Positions 54,805 through 63,954 of a DNA stretch of 64,000 nucleotides are shown in pieces. The DNA is taken from contig NZ_JAPNNL010000008.1 of assembly GCF_027620315.1 (NCBI RefSeq), positions 22,671 through 86,670 on the forward strand, in the 5' to 3' direction. Positions within the stretch are counted from its first letter, which is position 1. Every line of letters starts with the position of its first letter. The translations under genes and the position numbers were made by a program. The notes beneath the pieces were generated by a model. It saw nothing but the letters and a program-made list of their open reading frames with translations, did not search any database and was not told the origin of the DNA. The stretch comes from Nonomuraea corallina. GTDB lineage: Bacteria; Actinomycetota; Actinomycetes; Streptosporangiales; Streptosporangiaceae.

Positions 54805-55488
54805 CTACGGGTAGCTGACGCCCGGCTTCAGCTTGCCGCCGTAGAGCTGCGGGACGGTGACCAGGTGGTAGCCCTGCTTCTTCAGCTCCCTGATGACGCC
54901 CGGCATGGCCTGGACCGTCTGCGGGACCGTGTCGTGCATGAGGATGACGCCATCGCGCTTGGCCAGGCTGAGCACCTTGGCCGCGATCTTCTTCTTGTCC
55001 TTGAGCGACCAGTCGAGGGTGGTGCCGGTCCACTTCACCTCGGCGAGGTCGAGCTGGTCGGCCACGCGCAGCACGCGCTCGTCGGTGTGGCCGAACGGGG
55101 GCCGGAACATGGTCGCCGTGAGGCCGGTGGCCCGCTTGATGGCTTGCTGGCCCGCCTGGATGTCGTCGAGGATCTCGTCGTCGAGCCGGGGCGTCAGCGA
55201 GAAGTGGGAGTAGGTGTGGTTGCCGATCGCGTGGCCCTCGGCGAGGGTGCGCCGCGCCAGCCGGGGGCGCTGGTCCACGTACTTGCCCGTGAGGAAGAAC
55301 GTGGCCTTGGCCCGATCCTTCTTGAGGATCTTGAGCAGCTTGGCGGTGCTCGTGCCGGGTCCGTCGTCGAAGGTCAGCGCCAGACACTTGACCTTGGTGC
55401 AGTCGATCTTCGCCTGGGTGGTGGCGGCGGGGGCGCCGCCCAGCGCCAGCGACGCCACGAGGAAGCCATGAATCAGCACAGGCAACAC
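54805..55488 (-). CDS. polysaccharide deacetylase (NodB/CE4), exported
   Basis: A 227-residue secreted CE4 deacetylase. A hydrophobic signal segment (VLIHGFLVASLALGGAPAA) leads into the NodB domain: LALTFDDGPGT (catalytic Asp and metal Asp, about residues 43-53), IGNHTYSHFSL (metal His pair), MFRPPFGHTDERV (motif 3) and VILMHDTVP. Likely substrates are peptidoglycan or other N-acetylated envelope glycans. GTG 55488 is the nearest start before the signal peptide; the start is uncertain because a longer frame reaches 55617. It lies next to the envelope glycopolymer genes. Confidence 0.87.
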   Translation of the reverse strand: MLPVLIHGFLVASLALGGAPAATTQAKIDCTKVKCLALTFDDGPGTSTAKLLKILKKDRAKATFFLTGKYVDQRPRLARRTLAEGHAIGNHTYSHFSLTPRLDDEILDDIQAGQQAIKRATGLTATMFRPPFGHTDERVLRVADQLDLAEVKWTGTTLDWSLKDKKKIAAKVLSLAKRDGVILMHDTVPQTVQAMPGVIRELKKQGYHLVTVPQLYGGKLKPGVSYP

Positions 55489-55680
55489 CTTACGGCCGAT
55501 CGAGCCAAGGGAAACCGGGACCCCCGAGCGGGTATGGGAAACGTATAAGGCCGCGTGGCGGCGGCGGGCGGCTGCGAAGGTCGGACGGGGCGCGCCAACC
55601 GCACGAGGGGACACCATGCACGATCGCGAGGACGGGTACGGTCACGCCCGCGTCATCGGCCGGAAGCGGGTGCCGGGCGC

Positions 55681-57303
55681 GTGACCGAGGCACTGGAGAG
55701 GCGGGTCTGCGAGGGCCCGGGGAACGTCCGGATGGTCGGCGGCGAGATGCTGCTGTGGTCCGACACAGGCGACGTCACCGGCTGGGGGCCCGTCGCGCTG
55801 GAGCTCCTCGACCGGCTGTTGCCGGGCACCGCCCGGGTGCTGCTGGTCGGCCCGCACCCGGTGGAGCTGGTGGACCGGGTGGCGGCGCGGGTCGGGGCGG
55901 TGGCCGCGGTGCTGCGCTCGTTCCCCGACGCGTGCGCGCTGGGGGAGCGGCATCCGGACGCGGACGTCCACTGCGGCCGGCTGGACCTGCTCGCCCTGGA
56001 CGGGCCGTACGATCTGGTGCTCGCGCTGGACGGGCTGGCCCGCGCCCACTCGGCCGAGGCCGCGGCCGTGCCGTGGGGTGATTCGCTGGCCGCGCTGGCG
56101 GGCCTGGTCGCCCCCGGCGGGCGGCTGGCGCTCGGGGTGCGCAACGACCTCGGGGTCGACCGGCTCATGGACGCGCGCCCGCCGGACCGCGACGGCGGCG
56201 ACTCCTGGGAGCCGCACGGTTTCGACCCCACGTACCCGGGCGGGCCGGTCAGCCTGGACGCCGCGCTGGAGTTGGCCGGGCTGCGCGTGGAGCGCTGCTA
56301 CGCGGCCTACCCCGACGGCCGGGCGCCGCGCGCCGTGCTCGCCCGCGAGCTGCTCGCCATGGGGCTGCCGGAGGCGCTGACGTTCCCGTTGAGCGCGCGC
56401 GAGGGGGAGCGGATGCTGGCGGCCGACCCGATGCGGCTGACCCGGCTGGTGTTCCGGCACCGGCTGGGCGAGGAGCTGGCTCCGCTCTGGCTCACCGTGG
56501 CCGCGCGGGGGGAGCCGGAGCCGGCGGACCTGCCGCTCGGCCTGGTCGAGGAGGGCTCGTCCGTGCGCGAGCTGGTCGGCGACGGCACCGGCCGGCTCGC
56601 GACCAGGCGGCTGCCCGGCGGCGGGGAGCGGCCGGTCCCGGTGGGGCGGGTCGTGGAGGAGGCCCTGGTGGAGGCCTGCGCCCGCGAGGTCGTGCGGTCC
56701 GTGCGGGTGCTGCTCGCCGCGCTCGCGCGGTGGGTGGAGGACGGCGGCGACGTCACCGCCGCGGCCGACACGCTGGTCTGGGACGGCGACTCCTTCCACC
56801 CTCTCGACCTCGGCCCGGTCCTGGCGGAGCCGCCGCCTGCGGCCGTGGTGCTCTGCCGGATGCTGTGGCGGTTCGCGGTGCGGCTGCTGGCCGCCGGGCG
56901 CCACCACCCGTGGCCGTGGCCGCTGGAGAGCGATCAGCTCACGCTCACCCTCTGCGACCTGGCCGGCCGGCCGTGCGACCAGGCCGGGCTGGAGCTGGCG
57001 CGGGCGTTCGACGCGGAGCTGGACCCGCCGGCCGAGCCGGGCGACCCGGCGCCGACGTACCGCGACCTGCTGCGCGCGAGGGACCGGCTGACCGAGCAGC
57101 TCACCGCCGCGCAGGGGAGGATCTCCCGGCTGGAGCGACGGCTCGCCTCCCGTGAGCGCGCGCTGGGGAGGGCGCGTTCACGGCTGCGGCGGCGCCGGCA
57201 CCACGCCTCCGTCTACCGCAGGACGCTCGGCTACCGGCTGTCGCGCGGGCTCGCCCGCCCACGGCGGGCCGCCCGCAAGGTCATGCGCCTGCTGTACGGC
57301 TGA
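55681..57303 (+). CDS. SAM-methyltransferase-fold protein with C-terminal coiled coil
   Basis: A 540-residue protein. Residues 55-165 read as a Rossmann methyltransferase with a degenerate motif I (VLLVGPHPVELVDRVAARVG), an acidic strand (YDLVLALDGLARAHS) and GLVAPGGRLALGVRN. The central part is helical with no clear family. Residues 455-505 form an Arg-rich coiled coil (RLTEQLTAAQGRISRLERRL), ending in a basic tail. Such proteins occur beside glycosyltransferase genes in actinobacterial envelope clusters. GTG 55681 is chosen because similarity-like sequence starts there; the upstream frame to 55555 is poor. Function unproven. Confidence 0.75.
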   Translation: MTEALERRVCEGPGNVRMVGGEMLLWSDTGDVTGWGPVALELLDRLLPGTARVLLVGPHPVELVDRVAARVGAVAAVLRSFPDACALGERHPDADVHCGRLDLLALDGPYDLVLALDGLARAHSAEAAAVPWGDSLAALAGLVAPGGRLALGVRNDLGVDRLMDARPPDRDGGDSWEPHGFDPTYPGGPVSLDAALELAGLRVERCYAAYPDGRAPRAVLARELLAMGLPEALTFPLSAREGERMLAADPMRLTRLVFRHRLGEELAPLWLTVAARGEPEPADLPLGLVEEGSSVRELVGDGTGRLATRRLPGGGERPVPVGRVVEEALVEACAREVVRSVRVLLAALARWVEDGGDVTAAADTLVWDGDSFHPLDLGPVLAEPPPAAVVLCRMLWRFAVRLLAAGRHHPWPWPLESDQLTLTLCDLAGRPCDQAGLELARAFDAELDPPAEPGDPAPTYRDLLRARDRLTEQLTAAQGRISRLERRLASRERALGRARSRLRRRRHHASVYRRTLGYRLSRGLARPRRAARKVMRLLYG

Positions 57304-57401
57304 ACCCCGGGGCTGCAGATGGTCAAGAACGGGCATGGACATGGCCTAGCAGTGGCAGAGAGTAAAGATTCAAACACGGCGAGTCGTCATGCTGTCTGTC
57401 C

Positions 57402-58208
57402 ATGAGGACCTATTCGCTCGATGACGTCTACGAGACACGCAAGCGGAGAGACTCCTGGTGGACGGTGTACTTCGTGGACCCGGTCGCCTGCCGGGTCGCG
57501 CTCGTGGTCGCCAACCGCACCCAGATCACGCCCAACAACCTCACGGTGTTCTCGCTGGTCCTCGGCCTGGCGTCGGCCGTGTGCCTGGCGGCGGGCGAGC
57601 TGGCGGCCGGTGCGCTGATCTTCTACCTGAGCTTCATGATCGACTGTGTCGACGGCAAGATCGCCAGGCTGAAGGGCACGGGGACGCCTTTCGGGCTCTG
57701 GCTCGACTACGTCGGTGACCGGGTGCGGGTGGTGCTGTGCGCAACCGGTCTCGCCTACGGGCAGTACGAGCGCACCGGAGAGGTCGCCTACATCCTGCTG
57801 GGCGCCGCGGTGGCCGTGCTCGACCTGTTCAGGTACGTGAACGCGCCGCAGATGAAGCGGGTCCACGCCGCCATCAGGGGGGAGCGGAACACCGAGGAGG
57901 CCACGCCGGACCTGGTGCCGGCGCCGCGTGAGGAGGACGCCGCGCCGCCCGAGCCTTCGGGCTTCCTGCAGCGGCTCAACGCCTTCCTGGCCCGCCACCG
58001 GGTGCGATCGCATCTCATCAGCGGGATCGAGTTCCACGCGGCCGTGTTCGTGATCGCGCCCCTGATCGGGACGGTGGCGCTGATCCCGGTGGCGGCGGCG
58101 GCCAGCTTCCTGCTCCTCGCCAATGAGGTCTTCCTTGTCTACCGGATGTGGCTCTTCGCGCGCAGGCACGGAGTGGCCCAGGAAAGCCGAGAGCACGTTC
58201 TCGTCTAA
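57402..58208 (+). CDS. CDP-alcohol phosphatidyltransferase family membrane protein
   Basis: A 268-residue integral membrane enzyme. The family signature is complete: SFMIDCVDGKIARLKGTGTP and GLWLDYVGDRV give D-x2-D-G-x2-A-R-x(n)-G-x3-D-x3-D at about residues 79-105. Membrane segments surround it (NLTVFSLVLGLASAVCLAAG; VAYILLGAAVAVLDLF; AVFVIAPLIGTVALIPVAAA). It transfers a phospho-alcohol from a CDP donor to a lipid or sugar acceptor. The acidic linker at about 165-185 is unusual. It is followed 21 nt later by a sulfotransferase gene. Confidence 0.9.
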   Translation: MRTYSLDDVYETRKRRDSWWTVYFVDPVACRVALVVANRTQITPNNLTVFSLVLGLASAVCLAAGELAAGALIFYLSFMIDCVDGKIARLKGTGTPFGLWLDYVGDRVRVVLCATGLAYGQYERTGEVAYILLGAAVAVLDLFRYVNAPQMKRVHAAIRGERNTEEATPDLVPAPREEDAAPPEPSGFLQRLNAFLARHRVRSHLISGIEFHAAVFVIAPLIGTVALIPVAAAASFLLLANEVFLVYRMWLFARRHGVAQESREHVLV

Positions 58209-58228
58209 GTTTCGGGGGTTAGTACGAA

Positions 58229-59275
58229 ATGTCCGACCGGCCGGTGTTCGTCATCGGGTGCCCGCGTTCCGGCACCACGATGCTCCAGCTCATGCTCAGT
58301 TCCCACCCGCGGCTGGCGGTGGCGCCTGAGACGAGGTTCGTCCTTCCCGCCTACTACCGCCGCCGCGTGTTCGGGGACCTGCGCGCGGCCTCCCGCCGCC
58401 GCTCCCTGGCCGAGTGGATCGCCGGCGACCGCAGCACCAAGTTCCGCGAGCTGAAGATCGAGAAGGCGGACTTCGTCCGCCAGGCCGTGGAAGGGCCCGG
58501 CTCGCTCGGCTCGGTGATCGGCACCGCCTTCCGCATGTACGCCGACCGCTTCGACAAGCCCCGCTGGGGCGACAAGCGGCCCAGCTACATCAAGCACACC
58601 GATCTGCTGCTCAGGCTCTTCCCTGACGCCCAGTTCATCCACCTGATCAGGGACGGGCGCGACTGCGTGGCGTCGCTGAAGGAGATGCCCTGGTACACGT
58701 CCGACTCCTTCCACGCGGTGGCCACCTGGGCCGAGGCCATGGACGCGGGGGAGCGGCTACGCCGCACACTGCCCGAGGACACCTACTTCGAGCTGCGGTA
58801 CGAGGACCTCACCGACGACCCGGAGACCGAGCTGAAGAAGCTCTGCGTGTTCCTGGAGGAGGACTTCTCGCCCGCCATGGTGTCGCCGCGCGAGGCCGCC
58901 AGCGTGACCGTGCCGGCGCACAAGGTCTGGCACAGCAACACCCACGGCGAGGTCACCCGCAGCCGGGTGGGCAGCTGGGCGAACCGGCTGGACTCGTGGG
59001 AGATCTCGCTCTGCGAGCAGATCTTCGGCGACCGCCTGGAGGCCAACGGCTACGAGCTGTCCGGCGCGCCGCGCGCGGCCAAGGAGCACGTGACGGCCTG
59101 CCAGAAGACGATGGCCAGGCGCCGGACCAGCCGGCTGCGCAAGGGCTTTCGCGACCGTCTCAACCGGATGCGGGAGCCGAGCCCCGTCGCGGCCCTGCTG
59201 ACCAGCGGCCAGCGGGTGCTGGCGGGGGTCCCGCAGCAGCGCAACGAGTCGCCCGAGCCGGCCGAGCACGGCTGA
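58229..59275 (+). CDS. PAPS-dependent sulfotransferase
   Basis: A 348-residue sulfotransferase. The 5'-phosphosulfate loop is FVIGCPRSGTTMLQLML (about residues 7-23) and the 3'-phosphate motif is FIHLIRDGRDCVASLKEM (about 136-153). YEDLTDDPETELKKLCVFLE follows. It transfers sulfate from PAPS to a hydroxyl or amine; the neighbouring glycan genes suggest an envelope glycan or lipid as acceptor, which is inference. The C-terminal 60 residues are Arg-rich. GGGGG precedes the ATG; it is probably co-transcribed with the CDP-alcohol transferase. Confidence 0.9.
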   Translation: MSDRPVFVIGCPRSGTTMLQLMLSSHPRLAVAPETRFVLPAYYRRRVFGDLRAASRRRSLAEWIAGDRSTKFRELKIEKADFVRQAVEGPGSLGSVIGTAFRMYADRFDKPRWGDKRPSYIKHTDLLLRLFPDAQFIHLIRDGRDCVASLKEMPWYTSDSFHAVATWAEAMDAGERLRRTLPEDTYFELRYEDLTDDPETELKKLCVFLEEDFSPAMVSPREAASVTVPAHKVWHSNTHGEVTRSRVGSWANRLDSWEISLCEQIFGDRLEANGYELSGAPRAAKEHVTACQKTMARRRTSRLRKGFRDRLNRMREPSPVAALLTSGQRVLAGVPQQRNESPEPAEHG

Positions 59276-59341
59276 GCCCGGGTGTGGCGCGGGCGGCGCC
59301 GGCCACGGGGGCCCAGCGCTGCCCGCGCGCGAACCCCGGCG

Positions 59342-59397
59342 CGCGAACCCGCGAACACCGGGCCGCGAACCCGGGGCCGCGAACCCGCGAACACCGG
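59342..59397. repeat. short GC-rich direct repeat between convergent genes
   Basis: The 20-bp sequence CGCGAACCCGCGAACACCGG occurs twice without mismatch (59342-59361 and 59378-59397), with a 36-bp period and further partial CGCGAACCC copies beside it. It lies between the sulfotransferase and GT4 stops, followed by a GAGCCC/GGGCTC hairpin at 59412-59426 that runs into the GT4 stop. Confidence 0.6.
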
Positions 59398-59424
59398 CGT
59401 TCGGCGGGCCCGAGCCCGCGGGGC

Positions 59425-60489
59425 TCAGCGTTCGAGGTGCGCGAACAGGGCCTCCCAGCGGTCCAGCACGCGGTCCAGGCGGAAGGCCTCGGCCCGCTCG
59501 CGCGCGGCGGCGCCCAGCCGCCGCCGGTCGCGCTCCGACCCGACGAGCCACCCCAGCCGCTCCGCCAGCGCGTCCACGTCGCCGGGCGGGACGAGCACCG
59601 GCCGGGCCGAGCGCACCCCGCCCGACACGTCGAACGCCACCGCCGGCACCCCGTGCGCGGCGGCCTCCAGCAGCACGACCGGCAGCCCTTCGTGCTCGCT
59701 GCTCAGCGCGACGAGCGAGGCGGCCCGGTACTCGGCCGGCAGGTCGCGGGCGGGCACCCGCCCCCGGAACACCACCCGGTCGGCCACCCCCTCGCGCGCC
59801 GCGTGCGCCCGCAGCCGGTCCAGCTCCGCGCCGTCGCCGATCAGGTGCAGCTCCCATGGCCGCGGGGCACCCGACCGGGCGAAGGCGCTGATCAGCCGGT
59901 CGAACCGCTTGACCCCCTCCAGCCGCCCCACCGCCAGCACGCGCGGCGCGGACAGCTCCGACACCCGGTCCGGCCAGCTCGCCAGCGGGTTCGGCAGCGC
60001 CCAGGCGTGAGGCAGCAGCGCCTGCTCGGAGAAGTGCCACGCGTCGTCCTCGCTGAGGAACACCGCCTGGTCCAGCGCCGGGTAGTGCTTCCTGATCGAG
60101 CCCAGGTGCCAGCAGCCGCTCGCGTGCTCGTACGAGCCGTGATACTGGCCGATGGCCCGCAGGTGCCCCGGCACCAGCTCGGTCAGCCTGGAGACCACGG
60201 CCGGTGAGGTGAGCACCGCGTAGCCGGGGGACATCCCGCCCAGCAGGTCCCGCACCCTGCGCCGGGACCGGCGGCGGGCGAGCGCGCTCTCGGGGCCCAC
60301 CGGGGCGCGGCTGATCAGGTGGCTGCGGTAGCGCGGGCGTTCGACGTAGCGGAAGGGCGCCTCGGCCCGGTGCAGGCCGATCACGTGCGCCTCGTGGCCG
60401 CGCCGGGCCAGGCCCTGCGCGAGGGTGTGGGTGACCTGCTGGACGCCGCCGAGCGTGTCGGAGTCCAGGCAGGCGAACACGACGTTCAC
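59425..60489 (-). CDS. glycosyltransferase family 4 (GT-B)
   Basis: A 354-residue retaining-type glycosyltransferase. The N-terminal GT-B domain opens VNVVFACLDSDTLGGVQQVT. The nucleotide-sugar domain has VLAVGRLEGVKRFDRLISAF (about residues 182-201), a conserved ALSSEHEGLPVVLLEAAAHG (the E-x7-E motif, about 264-283) and DVSGGVRSARPVLVPPGDVD. GTG 60489 overlaps the stop of the upstream GT2-TagF gene (GTGA), so both belong to one envelope glycopolymer operon. Donor and acceptor are unknown. The longer frame to 60915 is spurious. Confidence 0.88.
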   Translation of the reverse strand: MNVVFACLDSDTLGGVQQVTHTLAQGLARRGHEAHVIGLHRAEAPFRYVERPRYRSHLISRAPVGPESALARRRSRRRVRDLLGGMSPGYAVLTSPAVVSRLTELVPGHLRAIGQYHGSYEHASGCWHLGSIRKHYPALDQAVFLSEDDAWHFSEQALLPHAWALPNPLASWPDRVSELSAPRVLAVGRLEGVKRFDRLISAFARSGAPRPWELHLIGDGAELDRLRAHAAREGVADRVVFRGRVPARDLPAEYRAASLVALSSEHEGLPVVLLEAAAHGVPAVAFDVSGGVRSARPVLVPPGDVDALAERLGWLVGSERDRRRLGAAARERAEAFRLDRVLDRWEALFAHLER

Positions 60490-63116
60490 GACCCGCCTCC
60501 GAAGAAGGCCGTGACGGTGCGGGCGGCGGCGTCGCCGCGCTCGTCGGCGCACCACAGCTCGCGGAAGGCCGCGTACCGCGCGGCGTGCGCGGTGTGCTGG
60601 GCGGGCAGGTCGCGCAGGCGTTCGACGAGCTCCTCCGTGGTGGTCACGCACGGTCCCGGCGCGATGGACAGCAGGTCGTGGTAGACGCCCCGCTCGGTGA
60701 GCCGGTACTCGTCCCAGTCGTCGACGAGGAACAGCATCGGCTTGCCGGTGATCGCGTAGTCGCACATCACGGACGAGTAGTCCGTCAGCAGCGCGTCCGA
60801 GACCAGCATCAGGTCGTTGATCTCCGGGTACGTGCCGGCCGTCCGCACGAAGTGCCGCAGGTGCTCGGGCGGCCGGTAGCGCTCCACCGGGTGGGTGCGC
60901 AGGATCACCACCCACTCGCCGGCCAGTTCCTCGGCCATCAGCTCCAGGTCCGCCCGGACCGAGCGGCCGCTGTTCTTGGCCCGGTCGCGGTACGTGGGCG
61001 CGTACAGCAGCGCCTTCTTGCCCGCGGGCAGCTCCAGCAGCCTGCGCGGGTCACCCGCGAGCTCGCCCTTGACCAGCGCGTCGCAGCGCGGCGTGCCGTG
61101 CCGGTAGACGGGGCCGGTGTAGCCGTTGGACGGGACGAAGCGCCGGGAGAACTCGGCGCTGGGCGAGATCAGCGCGTCCCAGCGGGCGACCGCGGCACGC
61201 CACCGGGCGCGCGGCCCGTCGAAGTCGCCCCGCAGGTCGGGGGCGTCGAAGCCGACGGACTTGATGCCCTGGCCGTGCCAGGTCTGCAGGTAGCGGGTGC
61301 CGCGCGGCTTGGGGTAGTCCAGCGGGAAGCCGTGGCTGTCCACCCAGTAGCCGGCCCTGGCCAGCGTCCAGACGTACTTCCAGCCGCCGCGCCGCACCCG
61401 GCGCGCCCCGGGCGGTGCCTGCCCGCCCCCGGCCACCGACCAGACCGCCTCGACGGGCAGGCCGCGACGGCGCAGCTCCTCGTACACGGCCCGGGGGCTG
61501 CCGGTGCAGCCCTTGCCCACGTCGGACTCGAACAGGGCCAGGTCCGCCCGCGGCCGCACCACCTTGATCAGCAGTTTGTAGGCGCGCAGTTTCGCCGACG
61601 GCGTGCCCAGTCTCCCGATGAGCACCCGCCTGACCCGCCCGAGCAGCGCGCGCCACAGGACCCGGCGCCGCCGCATCCGCAGGTAGGCGGTGTGGCCTTC
61701 GGGGCCCAGCGTGCCGCCGGGCAGCTCGATCGGCGTCGTCGCCGGGTCCACGATGAGCCGGTCGGTGGTGGTGAGCCCGTCGGAGATCCGGGTGAAGCCG
61801 ATCCGCGGCTCGCCGGAGCCCGCCGGGGTGAAGACCACGTCGGTGACGTAGCCGCCGTCGCCGGACGGGCGCGGCCGGATCGGGACGCGCCGCCCGCCGA
61901 GGTCCAGGAACGCCTTCCACTCCACCGGCAGCACGCCGAACGGGTCGAAGGTGCGCACGGTCATCCGCACCCGGCCGCCCTCCCCGGACAGCTCGGTGAC
62001 CTCGTGCCGCAGCCGCGACGCCGTGAACGGCAGCTCGGCCAGGCGCAGCCGGGTGATGTCCAGGCCGGGCGAGACCGTGGTGCCCCAGTAGGTGCGCCCG
62101 CCGAGCTGCACGGCGGCGCGCGGCGCGGCCCGCGGCCCGGTCAGGCAGCCGGCCGCGACGCGCAGGTCCTCGACGCGGTCGTCCATGATGAGCCGGCAGC
62201 ACACCTTGACCAGCGGGTCCACCCGCTCGTACACCTCGGCGGGGATCCCCTCCAGGTACGGGCGGACGACGGCGGCGAACTCCTTGGCCCACACCAGGTC
62301 CCTGCCGGGCAGCGGGTTGAGGTAGACGCACAGGTCCTGGCGCAGGAAGCGGTACTGGCGCGCCGGCACCAGGTCGGCGAACCCGTTGCGGCGCAGCGCG
62401 TCGTCGCTCAGCCGGGCCGCGGCCACCCGGTGACGGACGTTGTCCATGTCCTTGATCGACAGGGAGATGGAGGAGTCGCCGCGGGTCCGGTGCCAGTGGT
62501 AGACGGCCCACGGCACGACCGCGAACCGCCGCGCCCGCGTGTACAGCTCGGCGGCGAAGACGTGGTCCTCGTAGTGGATGTCCTCGGGGAAGCGCACCCC
62601 GCTCTCCCGCAGGAAGCGCACGTCGTACAGCTTGTTGGTGCTGAAGGAGTCCAGGAACAGCTCCGGCTCGGCCCGGATGCCCTCGACCACGCGCCGGCGT
62701 CGGAACAGCTCCGGATAGTACGGGCGCAGCCGCCCGTTCCACTCGTACAGCCGGGAGATCTGGCCGGACACGAAGTCGGCCCCGGTCCGCTCGATCTCGG
62801 CCAGCAGGCTCTTGCAGGCGTGCCGGGGCAGCTCGTCATCGCTGTCGAGGAACATCAGGTACGGGGACGCGGCGGCGTCCAGCCCGGTGTTCCTGGGAGC
62901 GCCGCAGCCGCCGCTGTTGTGTTCGGCGCGCAGGTAGCGCACCCGCGGGTCGGACGCCGCCAGCTCGGCCGCGACCCGGGGGGTGTCGTCCGTGCTGGCG
63001 TCGTCGGAGATGACCACCTCAAGGTCGCGCAGCGTCTGGCCCAGCACCGAATGGACCGCCCTGGGCAGGCGGCTGGCGTCGTTGTAGGTGATCACGACAA
63101 CCGTGCAGTCCGGCAT
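60486..63116 (-). CDS. bifunctional GT2 glycosyltransferase / CDP-glycerol glycerophosphotransferase (TagF-like)
   Basis: An 876-residue fusion. Residues 1-230 are a GT-A family 2 transferase (VVVITYNDASRLPRAVHSVL; YLMFLDSDDELP as DxD; YEDHVFAAELYTRARRF). A beta-rich middle follows. Residues 520-876 form a TagF/TagB domain: RYLQTWHGQGIKSVGFD, KALLYAPTYRDRAKN, ILRTHPVERY and LLTDYSSVMCDYAITGKPML. It should build or prime a glycerol-phosphate-containing teichoic acid at the inner membrane face. The ATG at 63116 is preceded by GGGGGTTGG. It is the first gene of the operon with the GT4. Confidence 0.92.
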   Translation of the reverse strand: MPDCTVVVITYNDASRLPRAVHSVLGQTLRDLEVVISDDASTDDTPRVAAELAASDPRVRYLRAEHNSGGCGAPRNTGLDAAASPYLMFLDSDDELPRHACKSLLAEIERTGADFVSGQISRLYEWNGRLRPYYPELFRRRRVVEGIRAEPELFLDSFSTNKLYDVRFLRESGVRFPEDIHYEDHVFAAELYTRARRFAVVPWAVYHWHRTRGDSSISLSIKDMDNVRHRVAAARLSDDALRRNGFADLVPARQYRFLRQDLCVYLNPLPGRDLVWAKEFAAVVRPYLEGIPAEVYERVDPLVKVCCRLIMDDRVEDLRVAAGCLTGPRAAPRAAVQLGGRTYWGTTVSPGLDITRLRLAELPFTASRLRHEVTELSGEGGRVRMTVRTFDPFGVLPVEWKAFLDLGGRRVPIRPRPSGDGGYVTDVVFTPAGSGEPRIGFTRISDGLTTTDRLIVDPATTPIELPGGTLGPEGHTAYLRMRRRRVLWRALLGRVRRVLIGRLGTPSAKLRAYKLLIKVVRPRADLALFESDVGKGCTGSPRAVYEELRRRGLPVEAVWSVAGGGQAPPGARRVRRGGWKYVWTLARAGYWVDSHGFPLDYPKPRGTRYLQTWHGQGIKSVGFDAPDLRGDFDGPRARWRAAVARWDALISPSAEFSRRFVPSNGYTGPVYRHGTPRCDALVKGELAGDPRRLLELPAGKKALLYAPTYRDRAKNSGRSVRADLELMAEELAGEWVVILRTHPVERYRPPEHLRHFVRTAGTYPEINDLMLVSDALLTDYSSVMCDYAITGKPMLFLVDDWDEYRLTERGVYHDLLSIAPGPCVTTTEELVERLRDLPAQHTAHAARYAAFRELWCADERGDAAARTVTAFFGGGS

Positions 63117-63204
63117 GCCAACCCCCGAGTGTCATGACGTGGGAGTAGGCGTTCCCCGGCACTTCACGCGGTACGTCCGGATTGCTAGGTTTTTGCTCCA
63201 AAAA

Positions 63205-63954
63205 TCACCGAAAAAGGCGGCGAATCACCCAGAGGATGACCACCAGCGCCGCGACCCCGCCCAGAATCGGCGCCAGCCGCTTCAGCAACGGGGCGCCCGC
63301 GATGTCGAGCAGGTCGAGCGCCTCCTCGTCGGCCGTGCGGGAGGTGCGCAGGGTGCCCGCCGGCCGGACGTCCTCCTCGGGAGCCGGCACGGCGACCAGG
63401 TGACGCTCCGACGGCTCCTCGCCGGCGGCCTCGTCCTGCCGCGTCTCCTGCGCGGTCTCCTGGGCGGTCTCCTGCGCGGTCTCCTGGGCCGGCTCCTGGG
63501 CGGGCTCGGCGAGCAGCGCGGCGAGGTTCGCCGCGAACCGGTCGATGAGCTTTCCGCCGACCTCGGCCATCACGCCGCGGCCGAACTGCGCGGGCCGTCC
63601 CGTCACGTTGAACGAGGTCTCGACGGCCACCGACGTCGTCTCGTCGGCGGCCGGGGTCAGCCGCGCCTTGACCGTGGCGGCGGCGGTGCCGGAGCCCCGC
63701 GCCTCCTTGCCCGACGCCTGGATGGTGAGCGTGTGCGCGTCCTTGTCGACGTCCTCGAACGCGGCCGAGCCTCGGTAGGTGACGGTGATGGGACCGACCT
63801 TGACCTTCATCCTGCCCGTGAACCGCTGATCCTCGACGGTGTCGAGAGCCGCGCCCGGCAGGCAGGGGGCCACTCGCTCGACATCCAGCAGGACCGCCCA
63901 GGCCTGCTCGATGGGGACCGGGACCGTGAACTCGTGCTCGAACCGCATCGCCAT
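63205..63954 (-). CDS. SRPBCC family (CoxG-like) protein with C-terminal membrane anchor
   Basis: A 249-residue protein. The N-terminal 150 residues are a CoxG-type SRPBCC domain (FTVPVPIEQAWAVLLDVERV; CLPGAALDTVEDQ; VGPITVTYRGSAAFED; FNVTGRPAQFGRGVMAEVGG). A repeated acidic linker of Gln-Glu-Thr-Ala units follows, and one C-terminal helix (LAPILGGVAALVVILWVIRR) would anchor the protein from the cytoplasm. CoxG proteins assist assembly or membrane recruitment of molybdenum CO dehydrogenase-like enzymes; no cox genes are in view. The first ATG (63954) has AAGGAG 7 nt upstream. Confidence 0.88.
   Translation of the reverse strand: MAMRFEHEFTVPVPIEQAWAVLLDVERVAPCLPGAALDTVEDQRFTGRMKVKVGPITVTYRGSAAFEDVDKDAHTLTIQASGKEARGSGTAAATVKARLTPAADETTSVAVETSFNVTGRPAQFGRGVMAEVGGKLIDRFAANLAALLAEPAQEPAQETAQETAQETAQETRQDEAAGEEPSERHLVAVPAPEEDVRPAGTLRTSRTADEEALDLLDIAGAPLLKRLAPILGGVAALVVILWVIRRLFR
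63443..63502 (-). repeat. 5 x 12-bp tandem repeat in the SRPBCC gene linker
   Basis: Five consecutive 12-bp units (plus strand GTCTCCTGCGCG or GTCTCCTGGGCG, the last with GGCTCC) encode the tetrapeptide Ala-Gln-Glu-Thr/Pro in the linker between the SRPBCC domain and the membrane anchor. Being a multiple of three, copy-number change keeps the frame. Confidence 0.85.

Noticed and set aside
57304..57401. Possible tRNA or small RNA in the gap before the CDP-alcohol gene
   Set aside because: No cloverleaf or conserved T-loop sequence (GGTTCGAATC type) could be found there or in any other gap of the window.
60585..63137. 850-codon plus-strand ORF opposite the GT2-TagF gene
   Set aside because: Antisense shadow; the minus-strand protein has all GT2 and TagF motifs.
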